Origin: Ornithinimicrobium faecis | GTDB lineage: Bacteria; Actinomycetota; Actinomycetes; Actinomycetales; Dermatophilaceae | Direction of reading: 5' to 3' | Length of the DNA stretch: 64,000 bases | Assembly (NCBI RefSeq): GCF_023923225.1 | Contig: NZ_CP099489.1 | Location: forward strand, 3,720,001-3,784,000 | In this document: positions 7,827 through 16,911 of the stretch, piece by piece | How the letters are laid out: every line of letters starts with the position of its first letter | Numbering within the stretch: position 1 is the stretch's first letter | Program-made: the position numbers and the translations under genes | Notes under the pieces: generated by a model | Databases searched by the model: none | What the model was told of the DNA's origin: nothing | What the model saw: only the letters and a program-made list of their open reading frames with translations

Positions 7827-8924
7827 TCACGTGTCGCTGCTGCCGAGGGCGGACATCCGGGCGGCCTCGTCCGCGTCGACCGCAGACTGGACGATCGGGT
7901 CCAGGTCGCCGTCGAGCACGTGGTCCAGGTTATAGGCCTTGAAGCCGGTGCGGTGGTCGGCGATCCGGTTCTCCGGGAAGTTGTAGGTGCGGATCCGCTC
8001 GCTGCGGTCGACCGTGCGGACCTGGCTGCGGCGCTGGGCCGACGCCTCCGCCTCGGCCTCCTCGACCGCGAGCTGGTGCAACCGGGCCCGCAGGACCCGC
8101 AGCGCCGACTCCTTGTTCTGCAGCTGGGACTTCTCGTTCTGGCAGGACACGACCAGCCCGGTCGGCAGGTGGGTGATCCGCACCGCCGAGTCGGTCGTGT
8201 TGACCGACTGACCACCGGGCCCGCTGGAGCGGAAGACGTCGATCTTGAGCAGGTTGAGGTCGAGCTCGACCTCCTCGGGGTCGTCCAGGTCGGGCATCAC
8301 CAGGACTCCGGCGGCGGAGGTGTGGATGCGGCCCTGACTCTCGGTCACGGGCACGCGCTGCACGCGGTGGACGCCACCCTCATACTTCAGCCGCGCCCAG
8401 GGAGCCTCTCCCGGGGCGGGCGTGCCAGTGGCGTGGATCGCCAGGCGCACGTCCTTGTAGCCACCCAGGTCGGACTCCGTGGCGTCGAGCAGCTGGGTCT
8501 TCCAGGAGCGGCGCTCGGCATACCGCATGTACATCCGCAGCAGGTCACCGGCAAACAGGGCCGACTCCTCGCCGCCCTCCCCCGCCTTGACCTCGAGGAT
8601 CACGTCACGGTCGTCGTCGGGGTCGCGGGGCACCAGCAGTCGGCGCAGCCGCTCGGAGGTCTGCTCGGCACGCTCCCGCAGCGCGGGCAACTCCGCGGCG
8701 ATCGACTCGTCCTCGGCCGCCATCTCTGTGGCCGCCTCGACGTCGCCCGCAGCCTCCTCCCACTCCCGGAAGGCGGCGATGGTCGGCGACAGGGCGGCAT
8801 AGCGCTTGTTGAGCTTCTTCAGGGCCACCAGGTCGGTGTGGGTGGCCGGGTCGGCCAGCTCGGTCTCGATGCTCATGAACTCCTCGAGCAGCGGCATCAC
8901 CGCGGATGCATCCACGTCGACCAT
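7827..8924 (-). CDS. prfA: Peptide chain release factor 1
   Basis: Recognises UAA and UAG stop codons and triggers peptide release. 365 residues, the usual length. The PCRF domain spans about 10-200, with [18 protein letters not shown] (111-128). The codon-recognition motif is PVT at 192-194, the PxT form typical of RF1 rather than the SPF of RF2. The catalytic GGQ is at 237-239 in [18 protein letters not shown]. It lies between rpmE and prmC; PrmC methylates this GGQ. The gap to prmC holds unusual repeats (7486-7803), so coupling with prmC is less direct than usual. Confidence 0.97.
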   Translation of the reverse strand: MVDVDASAVMPLLEEFMSIETELADPATHTDLVALKKLNKRYAALSPTIAAFREWEEAAGDVEAATEMAAEDESIAAELPALRERAEQTSERLRRLLVPRDPDDDRDVILEVKAGEGGEESALFAGDLLRMYMRYAERRSWKTQLLDATESDLGGYKDVRLAIHATGTPAPGEAPWARLKYEGGVHRVQRVPVTESQGRIHTSAAGVLVMPDLDDPEEVELDLNLLKIDVFRSSGPGGQSVNTTDSAVRITHLPTGLVVSCQNEKSQLQNKESALRVLRARLHQLAVEEAEAEASAQRRSQVRTVDRSERIRTYNFPENRIADHRTGFKAYNLDHVLDGDLDPIVQSAVDADEAARMSALGSSDT

Positions 8925-9015
8925 GTCCCGTCTCTCCCACTACGTGCCGTGTTGTCGTTGGCCCCACCACGCTGCTGAGCGTGGTCGCGCGCTCGCACGC
9001 GCCAGGAATGAGCAA

Positions 9016-9049
9016 CGCCGGCCCCGCGACCAAAGTCGCAGAGCCGGCG
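9016..9049 (-). terminator. Hairpin downstream of rpmE
   Basis: Arms 9016-9030 and 9035-9049 pair around a CAAA loop: CGCCGGC with GCCGGCG outside and GCGAC with GTCGC inside, with a small internal mismatch. It begins 12 bases after the rpmE stop. It may separate rpmE from prfA or act as a 3' stabiliser. Confidence 0.65.
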
Positions 9050-9060
9050 CTGTGAAGTAT

Positions 9061-9279
9061 CTACTTGCTGGCGGCCTTCTTGCCGTAGCGCTCCTGGAAG
9101 CGGGCCACGCGACCACCGGTGTCCAGGATCTTCTGCTTGCCCGTGTAGAACGGGTGGCACTGCGAGCAGACCTCGGCGTGCATCGAGCCGGAGGTGGCAG
9201 TGCTGCGAGTCGTGAACTGGGCGCCGCAGTTGCAGGTCACCTTGGTCTCGACGTACTCGGGGTGGATGTTCTTCTTCAC
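9061..9279 (-). CDS. rpmE: 50S ribosomal protein L31, zinc-binding type
   Basis: 72 residues. L31 bridges the ribosomal subunits. The four zinc ligands are present: C16 and C18 (CNCGAQF) and C38 and C41 ([12 protein letters not shown]), so this is the C+ form that serves as a zinc reserve in many bacteria. The tail [12 protein letters not shown] is typical. GAGGAG precedes the ATG. It lies between rho and prfA in the usual actinobacterial order. A TAGGCT -10-like box about 100 bases upstream may give it a promoter separate from rho, but the -35 is weak. Confidence 0.97.
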   Translation of the reverse strand: MKKNIHPEYVETKVTCNCGAQFTTRSTATSGSMHAEVCSQCHPFYTGKQKILDTGGRVARFQERYGKKAASK

Positions 9280-9464
9280 GGTGTCTCCTCACAGGTGGCG
9301 ATTTCCCCGGGTCGGTGCGCGGTCTGCGCGCCGTGAACCGGAGGGCCAAGGGGTGATTCTGCCAGATTCGGCAGCCTAGCCATAACCACGCACAGCGACG
9401 GTCTATTCCGGGCTCGTTCCCCGACCGCGGAGGGCAGCCTTGCCGCAGGCGTGAGCAACCCCTT

Positions 9465-9518
9465 CGTATGCCGTGTGGCCCGGTTCCCCTGGAGGGAGAC
9501 CGGGCCACACGGCATACG
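9465..9518 (-). terminator. 20-bp perfect hairpin after rho
   Basis: Left arm 9465-9484 and right arm 9499-9518 are exact reverse complements of 20 bases with a 14-base loop. It lies 57 bases beyond the rho stop codon. It is the longest perfect stem in the window, with no T-tract. Both arm ends carry the recurrent octamer CGTATGCC or its complement. Confidence 0.8.
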
Positions 9519-9575
9519 AGATCAGACGGCCGGAGGCCGGCCATAGTGATCAGTTGTAGTGATCAGCTGCGGTGA

Positions 9576-11759
9576 TCAGTCCTCGTCGTCGAGCTTGACC
9601 GACGAGGTCTGCTGCACCTGCACGAGGAACTCGTGGTTGGACTTGGTCTTGCGGAGCCGGTCCAGCAGCAGCTCGACGGCCTGCTGGGAGTCGAGCGCGG
9701 AGAGCACGCGACGCAGCTTCCACATGATCTTCAGCTCCTCGGCGCCCATCAGGATCTCCTCGCGGCGCGTGCCGGAGGGGTTGACGTCGATGGCCGGGAA
9801 GATGCGGCGGTCCGCCAGCTGGCGGGACAGGCGCAGCTCCATGTTGCCGGTGCCCTTGAACTCCTCGAAGATGACCTCGTCCATCTTGGAGCCGGTCTCC
9901 ACGAGCGCGGTCGCCAGGATGGTCAGCGAGCCGCCGAACTCGATGTTGCGGGCGGCACCGAAGAAGCGCTTGGGCGGGTAGAGCGCGCTGGAGTCGACAC
10001 CACCGGAGAGGATGCGCCCGCTGGCGGGGGCCGCCAGGTTGTAGGCGCGGCCCAGGCGGGTGATCGAGTCGAGGAGCACGACCACGTCGCCACCGAGCTC
10101 CACGAGGCGCTTGGCGCGCTCGATCGCCAACTCGGCGACCGTCGTGTGGTCATCGGCCGGACGGTCGAAGGTGGAGGCGATGACCTCACCCTTGACCGTG
10201 CGCTGCATGTCGGTGACCTCTTCCGGGCGCTCGTCCACCAGGACGATCATCAGGTGCGCCTCGGGGTTGTTCTGCGTGATCGCGTTGGCGATCGACTGCA
10301 GGACGAGGGTCTTGCCCGCCTTGGGCGGGGAGACGATCAGACCGCGCTGGCCCTTGCCGATCGGGCTGACCAGGTCGATCATCCGGGTGGTGAGGTTCTT
10401 CTGCTCGGTCTCCAGGCGCAGGCGGTCCTGGGGATAGAGCGGGGTCAGCTTGGAGAACTCCGGGCGGGCCTTGGCCTCCTCCGGGGACTGTCCGTTGACG
10501 GTGTCCAGGCGGACGAGCGCGTTGTACTTCTGGCGGTCGCCACGACCACCGGAGTGCTGCTGCTGGTCGCCGGCCTTGATCGCGCCGGTGACCGCGTCAC
10601 CCTTGCGCAGGCCGTTCTTGCGCACGATGCCCATCGGGACGTAGACGTCGCTGGGGCCGGGCAGGTAGCCGGTCGTGCGGATGAAACCGTAGTTGTCGAG
10701 GATGTCCAGGACACCGGCGACGGGGACGAGCACGTCCTCCTCGTTGTAGGTGGTCTCCTGCTCGTCGGCGTAGTTGTCGTTGTCGCCGCGGCTGCGTCCG
10801 CGCTTGCGGTCGCGCCCCCGCTGACGGCTGCGACGACGGCCACGGCCGCCGTCCTCATCGTCATAGCGGTTGTCGTTGCGGTTGTTGTTGCCGCCCTGCT
10901 GGTTCCCGCCCTGCTGGTTGCCACCCTGGCGGTTGCCGCCCTGGCGGTTGTCCTGCTGGCGGTTGTCCTGCTGGTCACCGCTGTTGTCCTGGCGGTTGTC
11001 CTGCTGACGGTTGCCCTGCTGGCCGCGGTTGTCCTGGCGGTCGTTCTGCTGGCCGCGGTTGTCCTGACGGTCGTTCTGCTGGCCGCCACGGTTGTCCTGG
11101 CGGTTGTCCTGCTGGCCACCGCGGTTGTTCTGCTGGTTGTCGCGCTGGTCGCGACCCTCGCCCTCGCCCTGGCTGTTGTCCTGCTGACGGTTGTCGCGCT
11201 GGTCACGGCCCTGCTGGTTGCGACCCTGGCGGCCGCCGTCACGGGCGCCCTCCTGAGCCTCGCGACCCTGCTGGTCACGGCCCTGCTGGTCACGGTCCTG
11301 CGGGTCACCGCCCTGCCGGGTGTCGGTGCCGCCGGTCTCACGTGCACCATCCTGCGCGGCGGTGCCGTCGCCCTCGGGTGCGCGGTCGGTGCGCGGCTGC
11401 GGCGCACCGGCAGCAGCGGCGACTCGGCGCGAGCGGCGCGGGGCACGCTGGCCGGTCTCTGCCGAGCTGGCGCCCGCCTCGCCCTGCGGCGCGGCCGACT
11501 CGGTGTTGGTGGGCGCGCTCTTCTCGGGCGCGGTCGCACCCTTGCTGGTCTCGGGCTTGCTGGTCGCAGGCTTGCTGGTTGCTGCCTGCGCGCCGCCCTC
11601 GCGCCGGGCCCGAATGGCCTCAACAAGGTCCGCCTTGCGCATCTTGGGGGACACGGTGATGCCCATGCTCCCGGCCAGAGACTGCAGTTCGGCCACGCGC
11701 ATCGAACTCAAGGAGCCCCCTGAGCGGCTCGGCGCAGCGGTTTCGGTGGTGTCTGTCAC
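9576..11759 (-). CDS. rho: Transcription termination factor Rho with large disordered insert
   Basis: A hexameric RNA-dependent ATPase that ends transcription. Read from the GTG at 11759 (VTDTTETAAP), with GAGAAGGAAA upstream; 727 residues. The order is: Rho_N/SAP-like helix pair (about 17-55, SSMRVAELQSLAGS), then about 290 residues of low complexity, then the RNA-binding cold-shock fold (GVLDILDNYGFIRTTGYLPG), then the ATPase. Walker A is SPPKAGKTLVL and the Walker B region is LMIVLVDERPEEVTDM, with LLDSITRLGRAYN and SGGVDSSALYPPKRFFGAARN following. The insert has an Ala/Pro/Ser part, then repeats of DNRQ, QQDNR and NDRQ, then a basic RGRRRSRQRGRDRKRGR stretch. Such inserts are known in high-GC Gram-positive Rho and aid RNA binding or phase separation. 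This one is long and highly repetitive. Confidence 0.97.
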   Translation of the reverse strand: MTDTTETAAPSRSGGSLSSMRVAELQSLAGSMGITVSPKMRKADLVEAIRARREGGAQAATSKPATSKPETSKGATAPEKSAPTNTESAAPQGEAGASSAETGQRAPRRSRRVAAAAGAPQPRTDRAPEGDGTAAQDGARETGGTDTRQGGDPQDRDQQGRDQQGREAQEGARDGGRQGRNQQGRDQRDNRQQDNSQGEGEGRDQRDNQQNNRGGQQDNRQDNRGGQQNDRQDNRGQQNDRQDNRGQQGNRQQDNRQDNSGDQQDNRQQDNRQGGNRQGGNQQGGNQQGGNNNRNDNRYDDEDGGRGRRRSRQRGRDRKRGRSRGDNDNYADEQETTYNEEDVLVPVAGVLDILDNYGFIRTTGYLPGPSDVYVPMGIVRKNGLRKGDAVTGAIKAGDQQQHSGGRGDRQKYNALVRLDTVNGQSPEEAKARPEFSKLTPLYPQDRLRLETEQKNLTTRMIDLVSPIGKGQRGLIVSPPKAGKTLVLQSIANAITQNNPEAHLMIVLVDERPEEVTDMQRTVKGEVIASTFDRPADDHTTVAELAIERAKRLVELGGDVVVLLDSITRLGRAYNLAAPASGRILSGGVDSSALYPPKRFFGAARNIEFGGSLTILATALVETGSKMDEVIFEEFKGTGNMELRLSRQLADRRIFPAIDVNPSGTRREEILMGAEELKIMWKLRRVLSALDSQQAVELLLDRLRKTKSNHEFLVQVQQTSSVKLDDED

Positions 11760-12071
11760 GAAGGTTTCCTTCTCCCTCGGAGGGGCCCGCTCATGCGTGA
11801 CCCAGGGGTAACAAGGGTGATCCGGCTCATGCCGGCCCGAGTGGGAATCACCGGCCAGTGCGAGGAGATGTGACCACACGAGAAACGCGTGGTTGCACCA
11901 CAAGCATGGTGGTGGGATCACTGCGCGGTGACACGGGACTTAAGCCCTCAGCGTCGTTCGCGAGTGTGCCGCCACGGTATCACTTGATGGCCGACTCCCC
12001 GAATATCGCGGGAGCGACACACCGGCGGGGCGGCTGCGCCCTGCGTATGCCGAGGGGCTGGCTCTGCAAGA
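11760..12071 (-). other. 312-base gap: rho leader region
   Basis: No credible coding sequence on either strand. Read on the minus strand it is the leader of rho. It holds a small inverted repeat near 11889-11914 (GTGGT and ACCAC blocks), a short hairpin near 11823-11837 (CCGGCTCATGCCGG) and, at the far end, TACCGT near 11977, a possible -10 box with a poor -35. Rho genes of other bacteria have long autoregulated leaders, so attenuation by Rho itself is possible, but this is an inference. Confidence 0.5.
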
Positions 12072-13532
12072 TCAGCCCAGCTTGACGTTGACCTGCTTGA
12101 TCTGCGTGAAGCCCTCGAGCATGCCCTCCAACGACAGCTCACGGCCGATGCCGCTGGTTTTCATGCCGCCATAGGACTGGCCGACCATCTGCCCGCCCCC
12201 CTGGTTGACCTGCACCCACCCGGAGTCGATCTGGTGGGCCATGGACAGCGCCCGGTCCAGACCCTGTGAGAAGACGAAGGCGGCCAGGCCGTAGTGGGAG
12301 TCATTGGCCATCGCCACGACCTCCTCCTGCTCCTTCCACGGGATCACGGCGAGCACTGGGCCGAAGATCTCCTCGCGGGCGATCCGCCAGTCGTTGGAGA
12401 CCTGGGTCAGGATCATCGGTGCGTGATAGAACCCCGGCGGGCCGACCTGCAGGGCCGGCCGACCGTCATACGCCACCCCGACGCCTTCCTGGGCGAGCCC
12501 GTCGTCGATGTAGCCCTGCACCCGGTCCCACTGCTTGGCGTTGATGATGCAGCCGATGTCGGAGGTCTCGTCGCGCGGATCGCCGACCACCAGTTGCTCG
12601 GTGCGAGCGACCAGCTTGGCGAGGAAGTCGTCGTGGATCTCCTCGTGCAGGAACAGCCGCGAGCCGGTGGTGCAGCTCTGGCTCTGCCGGGCAAACCGGC
12701 TGGCCAGCAGCACCTGCTCGACGACCTCGTCGGTGCAGGAGTCGGCGTCGACGATGCACGGTGACTTGCCACCGAGCTCGAGCGAGCTGTGGGCCAGGCG
12801 CGCCCCGGCCTTGGCCGCCACCTGGTGCCCCACGAGGGTGGAGCCGGTGAAGGAGACCTTGTCGACGTCCGGGTGGACCACCAGCGCCTCGCCGATCTCG
12901 GCGCCATAGCCGGTGACCACGTTGAGGACTCCGGGCGGCAGGTGCTCGGCGCAGATGCGCGCGAGCTCCAGGATCGTCAGCGGTGCGTCCTCGGCGGCCT
13001 TGAGCACCATGGTGTTGCCGGCGGCGAGCGCTCCGGGCACCTTGAAGCCGGCGATCATCAGCGGGCTGTTCCACGGGAGGATGCCCGCGACGACGCCCAA
13101 CGGCTGGCGGCGGGTGTATTGCAGCTGCCCATCCGCCGTCGGCAGCACCGTGCCCTTGACCTCACCGGCCACGCCGGCGAAATAGCGGAAGCAGGCGACC
13201 AGGTTGAGCGCCTCGGGGCGGGCCTGGGTCCGGATCGCGTTGCCGGTGTCCAGGGCCGTCAGCGTGGCCAGCTCCTCGACGTGCTCCTCGAGGGAGTCGG
13301 CGATGCGCAGCAGGGCACGCTGGCGCTCGGTGAAGGACAGCGCGGCCCAGCCCGGATAGGCAGCCCGTGCCGCCTTGACCGCACGATCGGCATCCTCGGC
13401 ACCGGCGCGCGGCGTGGTCGCAATCACGACGTTGCGGTCAGTCGGGGTGATGACCTCGAGCGTCTCGCCGGAGGCTGCCGGCACCCACTGCCCACCGATG
13501 TGCATCAACTGCTCGTCCACGTCCACTCCCAT
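12072..13532 (-). CDS. NAD(P)-dependent aldehyde dehydrogenase
   Basis: 486 residues, ALDH superfamily; oxidises an aldehyde to the acid. Motifs: GVVAGILPWNSPL (coenzyme pocket), MVLKAAEDAPLT (the Lys that contacts the cofactor), VSFTGSTLVGHQVA, the catalytic Glu in LELGGKSP, and the catalytic Cys in RQSQSCTTGSRLFLHEE. The usual GQxC around the Cys is SQSC here. EEIFGPVLAVIPW is also present. The C-terminal region (SGWVQVNQGG, GMKTSGIGRELSLEGM) is like betaine- or gamma-aminobutyraldehyde-type enzymes, but the substrate cannot be named. It starts 29 bases after hom and is probably in the argS-hom transcript. Confidence 0.9.
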   Translation of the reverse strand: MGVDVDEQLMHIGGQWVPAASGETLEVITPTDRNVVIATTPRAGAEDADRAVKAARAAYPGWAALSFTERQRALLRIADSLEEHVEELATLTALDTGNAIRTQARPEALNLVACFRYFAGVAGEVKGTVLPTADGQLQYTRRQPLGVVAGILPWNSPLMIAGFKVPGALAAGNTMVLKAAEDAPLTILELARICAEHLPPGVLNVVTGYGAEIGEALVVHPDVDKVSFTGSTLVGHQVAAKAGARLAHSSLELGGKSPCIVDADSCTDEVVEQVLLASRFARQSQSCTTGSRLFLHEEIHDDFLAKLVARTEQLVVGDPRDETSDIGCIINAKQWDRVQGYIDDGLAQEGVGVAYDGRPALQVGPPGFYHAPMILTQVSNDWRIAREEIFGPVLAVIPWKEQEEVVAMANDSHYGLAAFVFSQGLDRALSMAHQIDSGWVQVNQGGGQMVGQSYGGMKTSGIGRELSLEGMLEGFTQIKQVNVKLG

Positions 13533-13561
13533 GTTTGTCGCGGTGTCGCTGTTCTCCGGCT

Positions 13562-14617
13562 CTAGTCTCGCGCAGCCACCCTGGACCGCGCCACGTTGAT
13601 CAGGTCGCCGAGCACCGCGGAGGCGGTCTCGTCACCCCCGGCACCGGCGCCGGACAACCGCAGGCTCCCGGCCGACTCGGCCTCGATGATCACCATGTTG
13701 GTGCCCTCGCGGGTCTGTCCGAACGGGTGGTCGGCGGCGACGAGGGTCGGGCGCACGGCCACCTCGATCCGGGGCCCAGAAACGGGCCCAGCAGCCGAGT
13801 CGGAAGCCGAGCCAGAGGCCGGTCCGGAGCGCCAGGCGGAGGCGATCAGCTTGATCACCTGGCCCGTGCCGCGCGCGCTCTCGAAGTCGGCGTCGGTCAG
13901 CCCGGAGATGCCCTCGCGCTGCACGTCGTCCAGCCCCACATCCACGCCCCAGGCCGCACGGGCCAACAGCACGATCTTGGCCGCGGCGTCCAGGCCCTCG
14001 AGGTCCTCAGTCGGGTCGGCCTCGAGATAGCCGAGGTCACCGGCCTGCCGGACGGCCTCCTGAAAGGGCATGCCCTGTCGGGCGACCATGTCGAGGATGT
14101 AGTTCGTGGAGCCGTTGATGATGCCGCTGATGGAGCGGATCTCGTCCCCGGCCAGGGCGTCGCGCACGGTGCGCATCACGGGCACGGCGGCGACGACGGC
14201 CGCCTCAAACTCCACCCGCCGGCCAGCCCCAGCTGCCAGCGCCTCCAGCTCGCTGCCGTGCTGAGCCAGCAGCTGCTTGTTGGCCGTGACGACATCGGCG
14301 CCACCGCGCAGGGCGCGCTCGATCAGGCCACGAGCAGGCTGTATGCCGCCCATCACCTCGACCACCACGTCCACCTGATCGACGAGCGACTCGGGGTCGT
14401 CGGTCAGCAACCCGGGCAGGATCCCGCTCAGGTCGCGCGGGCGGCCCAGGTCACGGACCGCGATGCCGGTCAGCTCCAGGGGCGCCCCGACTCGCTGGGC
14501 AAACAGGTCGGCCCGGTCCATCAACCGCTGTGCCACAGCGGCACCCACCGTGCCGGCCCCGAGCAGGGCAACCCGCACGGGTGCTGCGCCTTCGTGCGCT
14601 TGCTGTTCCCTCGGCAT
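13562..14617 (-). CDS. hom: Homoserine dehydrogenase without the C-terminal ACT domain
   Basis: Reduces aspartate semialdehyde to homoserine, the branch to threonine, methionine and isoleucine. Read from the ATG at 14617, which lies 5 bases after the argS stop; 351 residues. The Rossmann domain starts VRVALLGAGTVGAAVAQRL. Catalytic-domain motifs are VVTANKQLLA, VEFEAAVVAAVPV, SISGIINGSTNYIL, AGDLGYLEADPTEDLEGLDAAAK and GAGAGGDETASAVLGDL. The protein stops right after the last motif. The usual actinobacterial enzyme is about 430-440 residues with an ACT domain for threonine feedback. The customary neighbours lysA, thrC and thrB are also absent. A Ser/Ala/Pro insert (GPASGSASDSAAGPVSG) is an oddity. 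Confidence 0.92.
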   Translation of the reverse strand: MPREQQAHEGAAPVRVALLGAGTVGAAVAQRLMDRADLFAQRVGAPLELTGIAVRDLGRPRDLSGILPGLLTDDPESLVDQVDVVVEVMGGIQPARGLIERALRGGADVVTANKQLLAQHGSELEALAAGAGRRVEFEAAVVAAVPVMRTVRDALAGDEIRSISGIINGSTNYILDMVARQGMPFQEAVRQAGDLGYLEADPTEDLEGLDAAAKIVLLARAAWGVDVGLDDVQREGISGLTDADFESARGTGQVIKLIASAWRSGPASGSASDSAAGPVSGPRIEVAVRPTLVAADHPFGQTREGTNMVIIEAESAGSLRLSGAGAGGDETASAVLGDLINVARSRVAARD

Positions 14618-14622
14618 ACGGA

Positions 14623-16266
14623 TCACATCCTCTCTGGGGCGGTGACGCCGAGCAGACCGAGGCCGTTGGCCAGCACCTGGCGGGTGGCGTCGTTGAGCCA
14701 CAGGCGGGTGCGGTGCAGGTCGGTGATCTCCTCGTGCTCGTCCATCGGGCGGACACGGCACTCGTCATACCAGCGGTGGAAGGAGGCGGCCAGCGACTCC
14801 AGATAGCGGGCCACCCGGTGCGGCTCGCGCAGCGTGGCAGCCTGGGCCACCACGCGCGGGAAGTCGCCGAGGGCAGCGAGCAGGGTCGCCTCGGTCTCGT
14901 GCGCCAGCAGCGAGGGGTCAAAACCGTCGTCCCGCGAGACGCCGTCCTCCCCCGCGAGACGCGCCACATTGCAGGTGCGGGCGTGGGCGTATTGCACATA
15001 GAAGACCGGGTTGTCGTTGCTGCGCTTGCGCATCTCCTCGCCGTCCAGATCCAGCGGCGAGTCGGCGGGGAAGCGGGCCAGGGAATAGCGCAGCGGGTCC
15101 GAGCCGATCCACTCCAGCAGGTCGGTGAGATAGAGCGCGTTGCCGCGGCGCTTGCCCATGCGGGCGCCAGCGATCGTGATCAGCTGACCGATCAGGATCT
15201 CGATGTTGGCCTCTGGGTCGTCGCCCGCGCAGGCGGAGATCGCCTTGAGGCGGCCGATGTAGCCGTGGTGGTCGGCGCCGAGCAGATAGATCTTCTCCGG
15301 GAAGCCGCGGTCCTTCTTGTTCAGGTAGTACGCGGCGTCGGAGGCGAAGTAGGTCGGCACCCCGTTGGCACGGATCAGCACGCGGTCGCGGTCGTCGCCA
15401 AAGTCGGTGGTGCGCAACCAGACTGCGCCCTCCTGGTCGAAGACGTGACCCTGCTCGCGCAGCCGCTCGACGGCCTGCTCCACCGCGCCGTCGTGCAGGG
15501 TGCGCTCGGAGAACCACACGTCGAAGTGCACATTGAAGGTGTCGAGGGTCTGCTGCATCTGGGCGAGCTGGTGGCGATAGCCCAGCTCCTTGGCGACCTC
15601 GATCTGCTCCGCCTCGGGCAGGTCCAGCAGGTCCGGGCGGTCAGCGAGCACCGCAGCGGCGATCTCGGTGACATAGTCCCCGGGATAACCCCCCTCGGGC
15701 ACCTCGGTGCCGGCCGCGCGGGCCACGATCGAGGCCCCGAACAGGTCCATCTGGTTGCCGGCGTCGTTGGTGTAGTGCTCGGCCGTCACCTCGGCGCCGC
15801 TGGCCAGCAGCAGCCTGCGGATGGCGTCACCGAGGGCAGCCCAGCGGGTGTGGCCGATGTGCAGCGGGCCGGTCGGGTTCGCCGAGACGAACTCCAGGTT
15901 GATCACCCGGCCCTGCATGGTCTCGTTGGTCCCGAAGGTCTCGGCCGCCTCGACGATGCTGCGGGCCAGCTCGCCCGCGCTCGCGGCGTCCAGGGTGATG
16001 TTGAGGAAGCCCGGCCCGGCGACGTCCACGGCGGCCACGCCCTGCACCTCGGCGAGCCTGCTGGCGAGGTTGGTGGCCAGGTCACGCGGGGGCACGCCGG
16101 CCTTCTTGGCCAGCTGCAGCGCGATGTTGGTCGACCAGTCGCCGTGCTCGCGGCTCCTCGGTCGCTCGACGCGGACCTCACGCGGGACCTCGACCGTGAC
16201 GTCGCCCGCGGCGACGGCCTGGTCAAGGGCGGCAATGATGGCTTCGGCGAGTTGCTCAGGGGTCAC
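14623..16266 (-). CDS. argS: Arginyl-tRNA synthetase
   Basis: A class I synthetase charging tRNA-Arg, 547 residues, GTG start at 16266. The N-terminal Arg-S additional domain (VERPRSREHGDWSTNIALQL) recognises the tRNA D-arm. The HIGH motif is HIGHTRWAALGDAI, preceded by NLEFVSANPTGPL. The KMSKS-equivalent is ARMGKRRGNALYL, a form common in ArgS. The C-terminal DALR anticodon-binding domain contains YVQYAHART and ends TAPERM. It is the first gene of the argS-hom-ALDH group. A tRNA-Arg gene on the same strand lies 700 bases upstream, separated by a pseudogene and a terminator. Confidence 0.97.
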   Translation of the reverse strand: MTPEQLAEAIIAALDQAVAAGDVTVEVPREVRVERPRSREHGDWSTNIALQLAKKAGVPPRDLATNLASRLAEVQGVAAVDVAGPGFLNITLDAASAGELARSIVEAAETFGTNETMQGRVINLEFVSANPTGPLHIGHTRWAALGDAIRRLLLASGAEVTAEHYTNDAGNQMDLFGASIVARAAGTEVPEGGYPGDYVTEIAAAVLADRPDLLDLPEAEQIEVAKELGYRHQLAQMQQTLDTFNVHFDVWFSERTLHDGAVEQAVERLREQGHVFDQEGAVWLRTTDFGDDRDRVLIRANGVPTYFASDAAYYLNKKDRGFPEKIYLLGADHHGYIGRLKAISACAGDDPEANIEILIGQLITIAGARMGKRRGNALYLTDLLEWIGSDPLRYSLARFPADSPLDLDGEEMRKRSNDNPVFYVQYAHARTCNVARLAGEDGVSRDDGFDPSLLAHETEATLLAALGDFPRVVAQAATLREPHRVARYLESLAASFHRWYDECRVRPMDEHEEITDLHRTRLWLNDATRQVLANGLGLLGVTAPERM

Positions 16267-16359
16267 CTCGTGGAGTCTAGTTCCGCGTGGGCACCGCCAA
16301 GAACCGGCGTATGCCGAGGCTCGCCACCCCCTCCCCCGTCACCACCGCGGCCCCGCGAC

Positions 16360-16459
16360 CGTGCACCCAAACCGGCGACGTCCGCCCACTGCCGAAGCGA
16401 CACCACGCTGACCTGCGAGGACGCGAGGAGTCCGCCGACGTTGCCTGTCGGTGTGCACG
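16360..16459. repeat. 100-bp element with terminal inverted repeats, copy 1
   Basis: The ends are imperfect inverted repeats: CGTGCACCCAAACCGGC at the left against CGTGCACACCGACAGGC read inward from the right, continuing into ACGTC on both sides. It contains GCTGACCTGCGAGGACGCGAGG and GACGTTGCCTGT blocks that recur, inverted, in the element at 57939-58034. It abuts the stop codon of the decayed AbiEi-like gene. It has no coding capacity. It resembles a miniature inverted-repeat element or a bacterial interspersed palindrome. Target-site duplications are not obvious. Confidence 0.55.
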
Positions 16460-16463
16460 CGGC

Positions 16464-16899
16464 TCACAGCAGGATCTCCAGCGTCGTGCGCAGCGCAGAC
16501 TGCGCCCGTGGGAACGACCGCGCCAGGGCCAGCAGCTCTGAGGGCTGTCCTCCTCGGCGAAGCCATCGCTTGAGCGCCTCGTTGGCGAGGTCGGCTCCTT
16601 CGATGTGACGCATCCGGAAGGCGTCGATGATGCTGCGCTCAGCGGAGTAGAGGCCGATGCTCCGGCCGCCTTCGATGTCGAGTTCGCCACGACCGAGATC
16701 GAAGAGCCGAGCGCAGACACAGTGTTGCCCGCGGCGCCTTGGCAGCAATCTCGATCAGGTCTTCGTCGCCGACCCAGTCGCCCTTGCGGTAGAGGCCCCG
16801 CGCCAGGGCGATGATGCTGCCGTCACCGATAAGGCGGCGGAGCTGTCGCTCGCTGATGTGGTCGAGAGCCTCGGAGTAGCGGAAGGTTCCGGGCGGCAT
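16464..16899 (-). pseudogene. Decayed AbiEi-like (type IV toxin-antitoxin antitoxin family) gene
   Basis: Two reading frames on one strand give the two ends of a single family. From 16899: MPPGTFRYSEALDHISERQL, RRLIGDGSIIALARGLYRKG, then CLRSAL. After that the reading breaks. In another frame it resumes with GELDIEGGRSIGLYSAERSI then IDAFRMRHIEG and ends LRTTLEILL. Intact relatives have about 50 more residues between the halves, so there is an internal deletion that also shifts the frame. The N-terminal part is the winged-helix, promoter-like binding domain. No partner nucleotidyltransferase toxin gene is nearby. It sits between the tRNA-Arg terminator and a repeat element. Confidence 0.7.
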
Positions 16900-16911
16900 A
16901 GGGGCCCCAAC

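Noticed and set aside
9633..11723. A 696-codon plus-strand open frame opposite rho
   Set aside because: The Ala/Val/Leu runs are simply the complement of the Asn/Gln/Arg repeats of Rho. No ribosome-binding site or conserved motif.
14623..14761. Longer homoserine dehydrogenase start at 14761
   Set aside because: That reading overlaps the argS C-terminus by 139 bases and adds an Arg/Pro-rich non-homologous stretch. The ATG at 14617 restores the family N-terminus.
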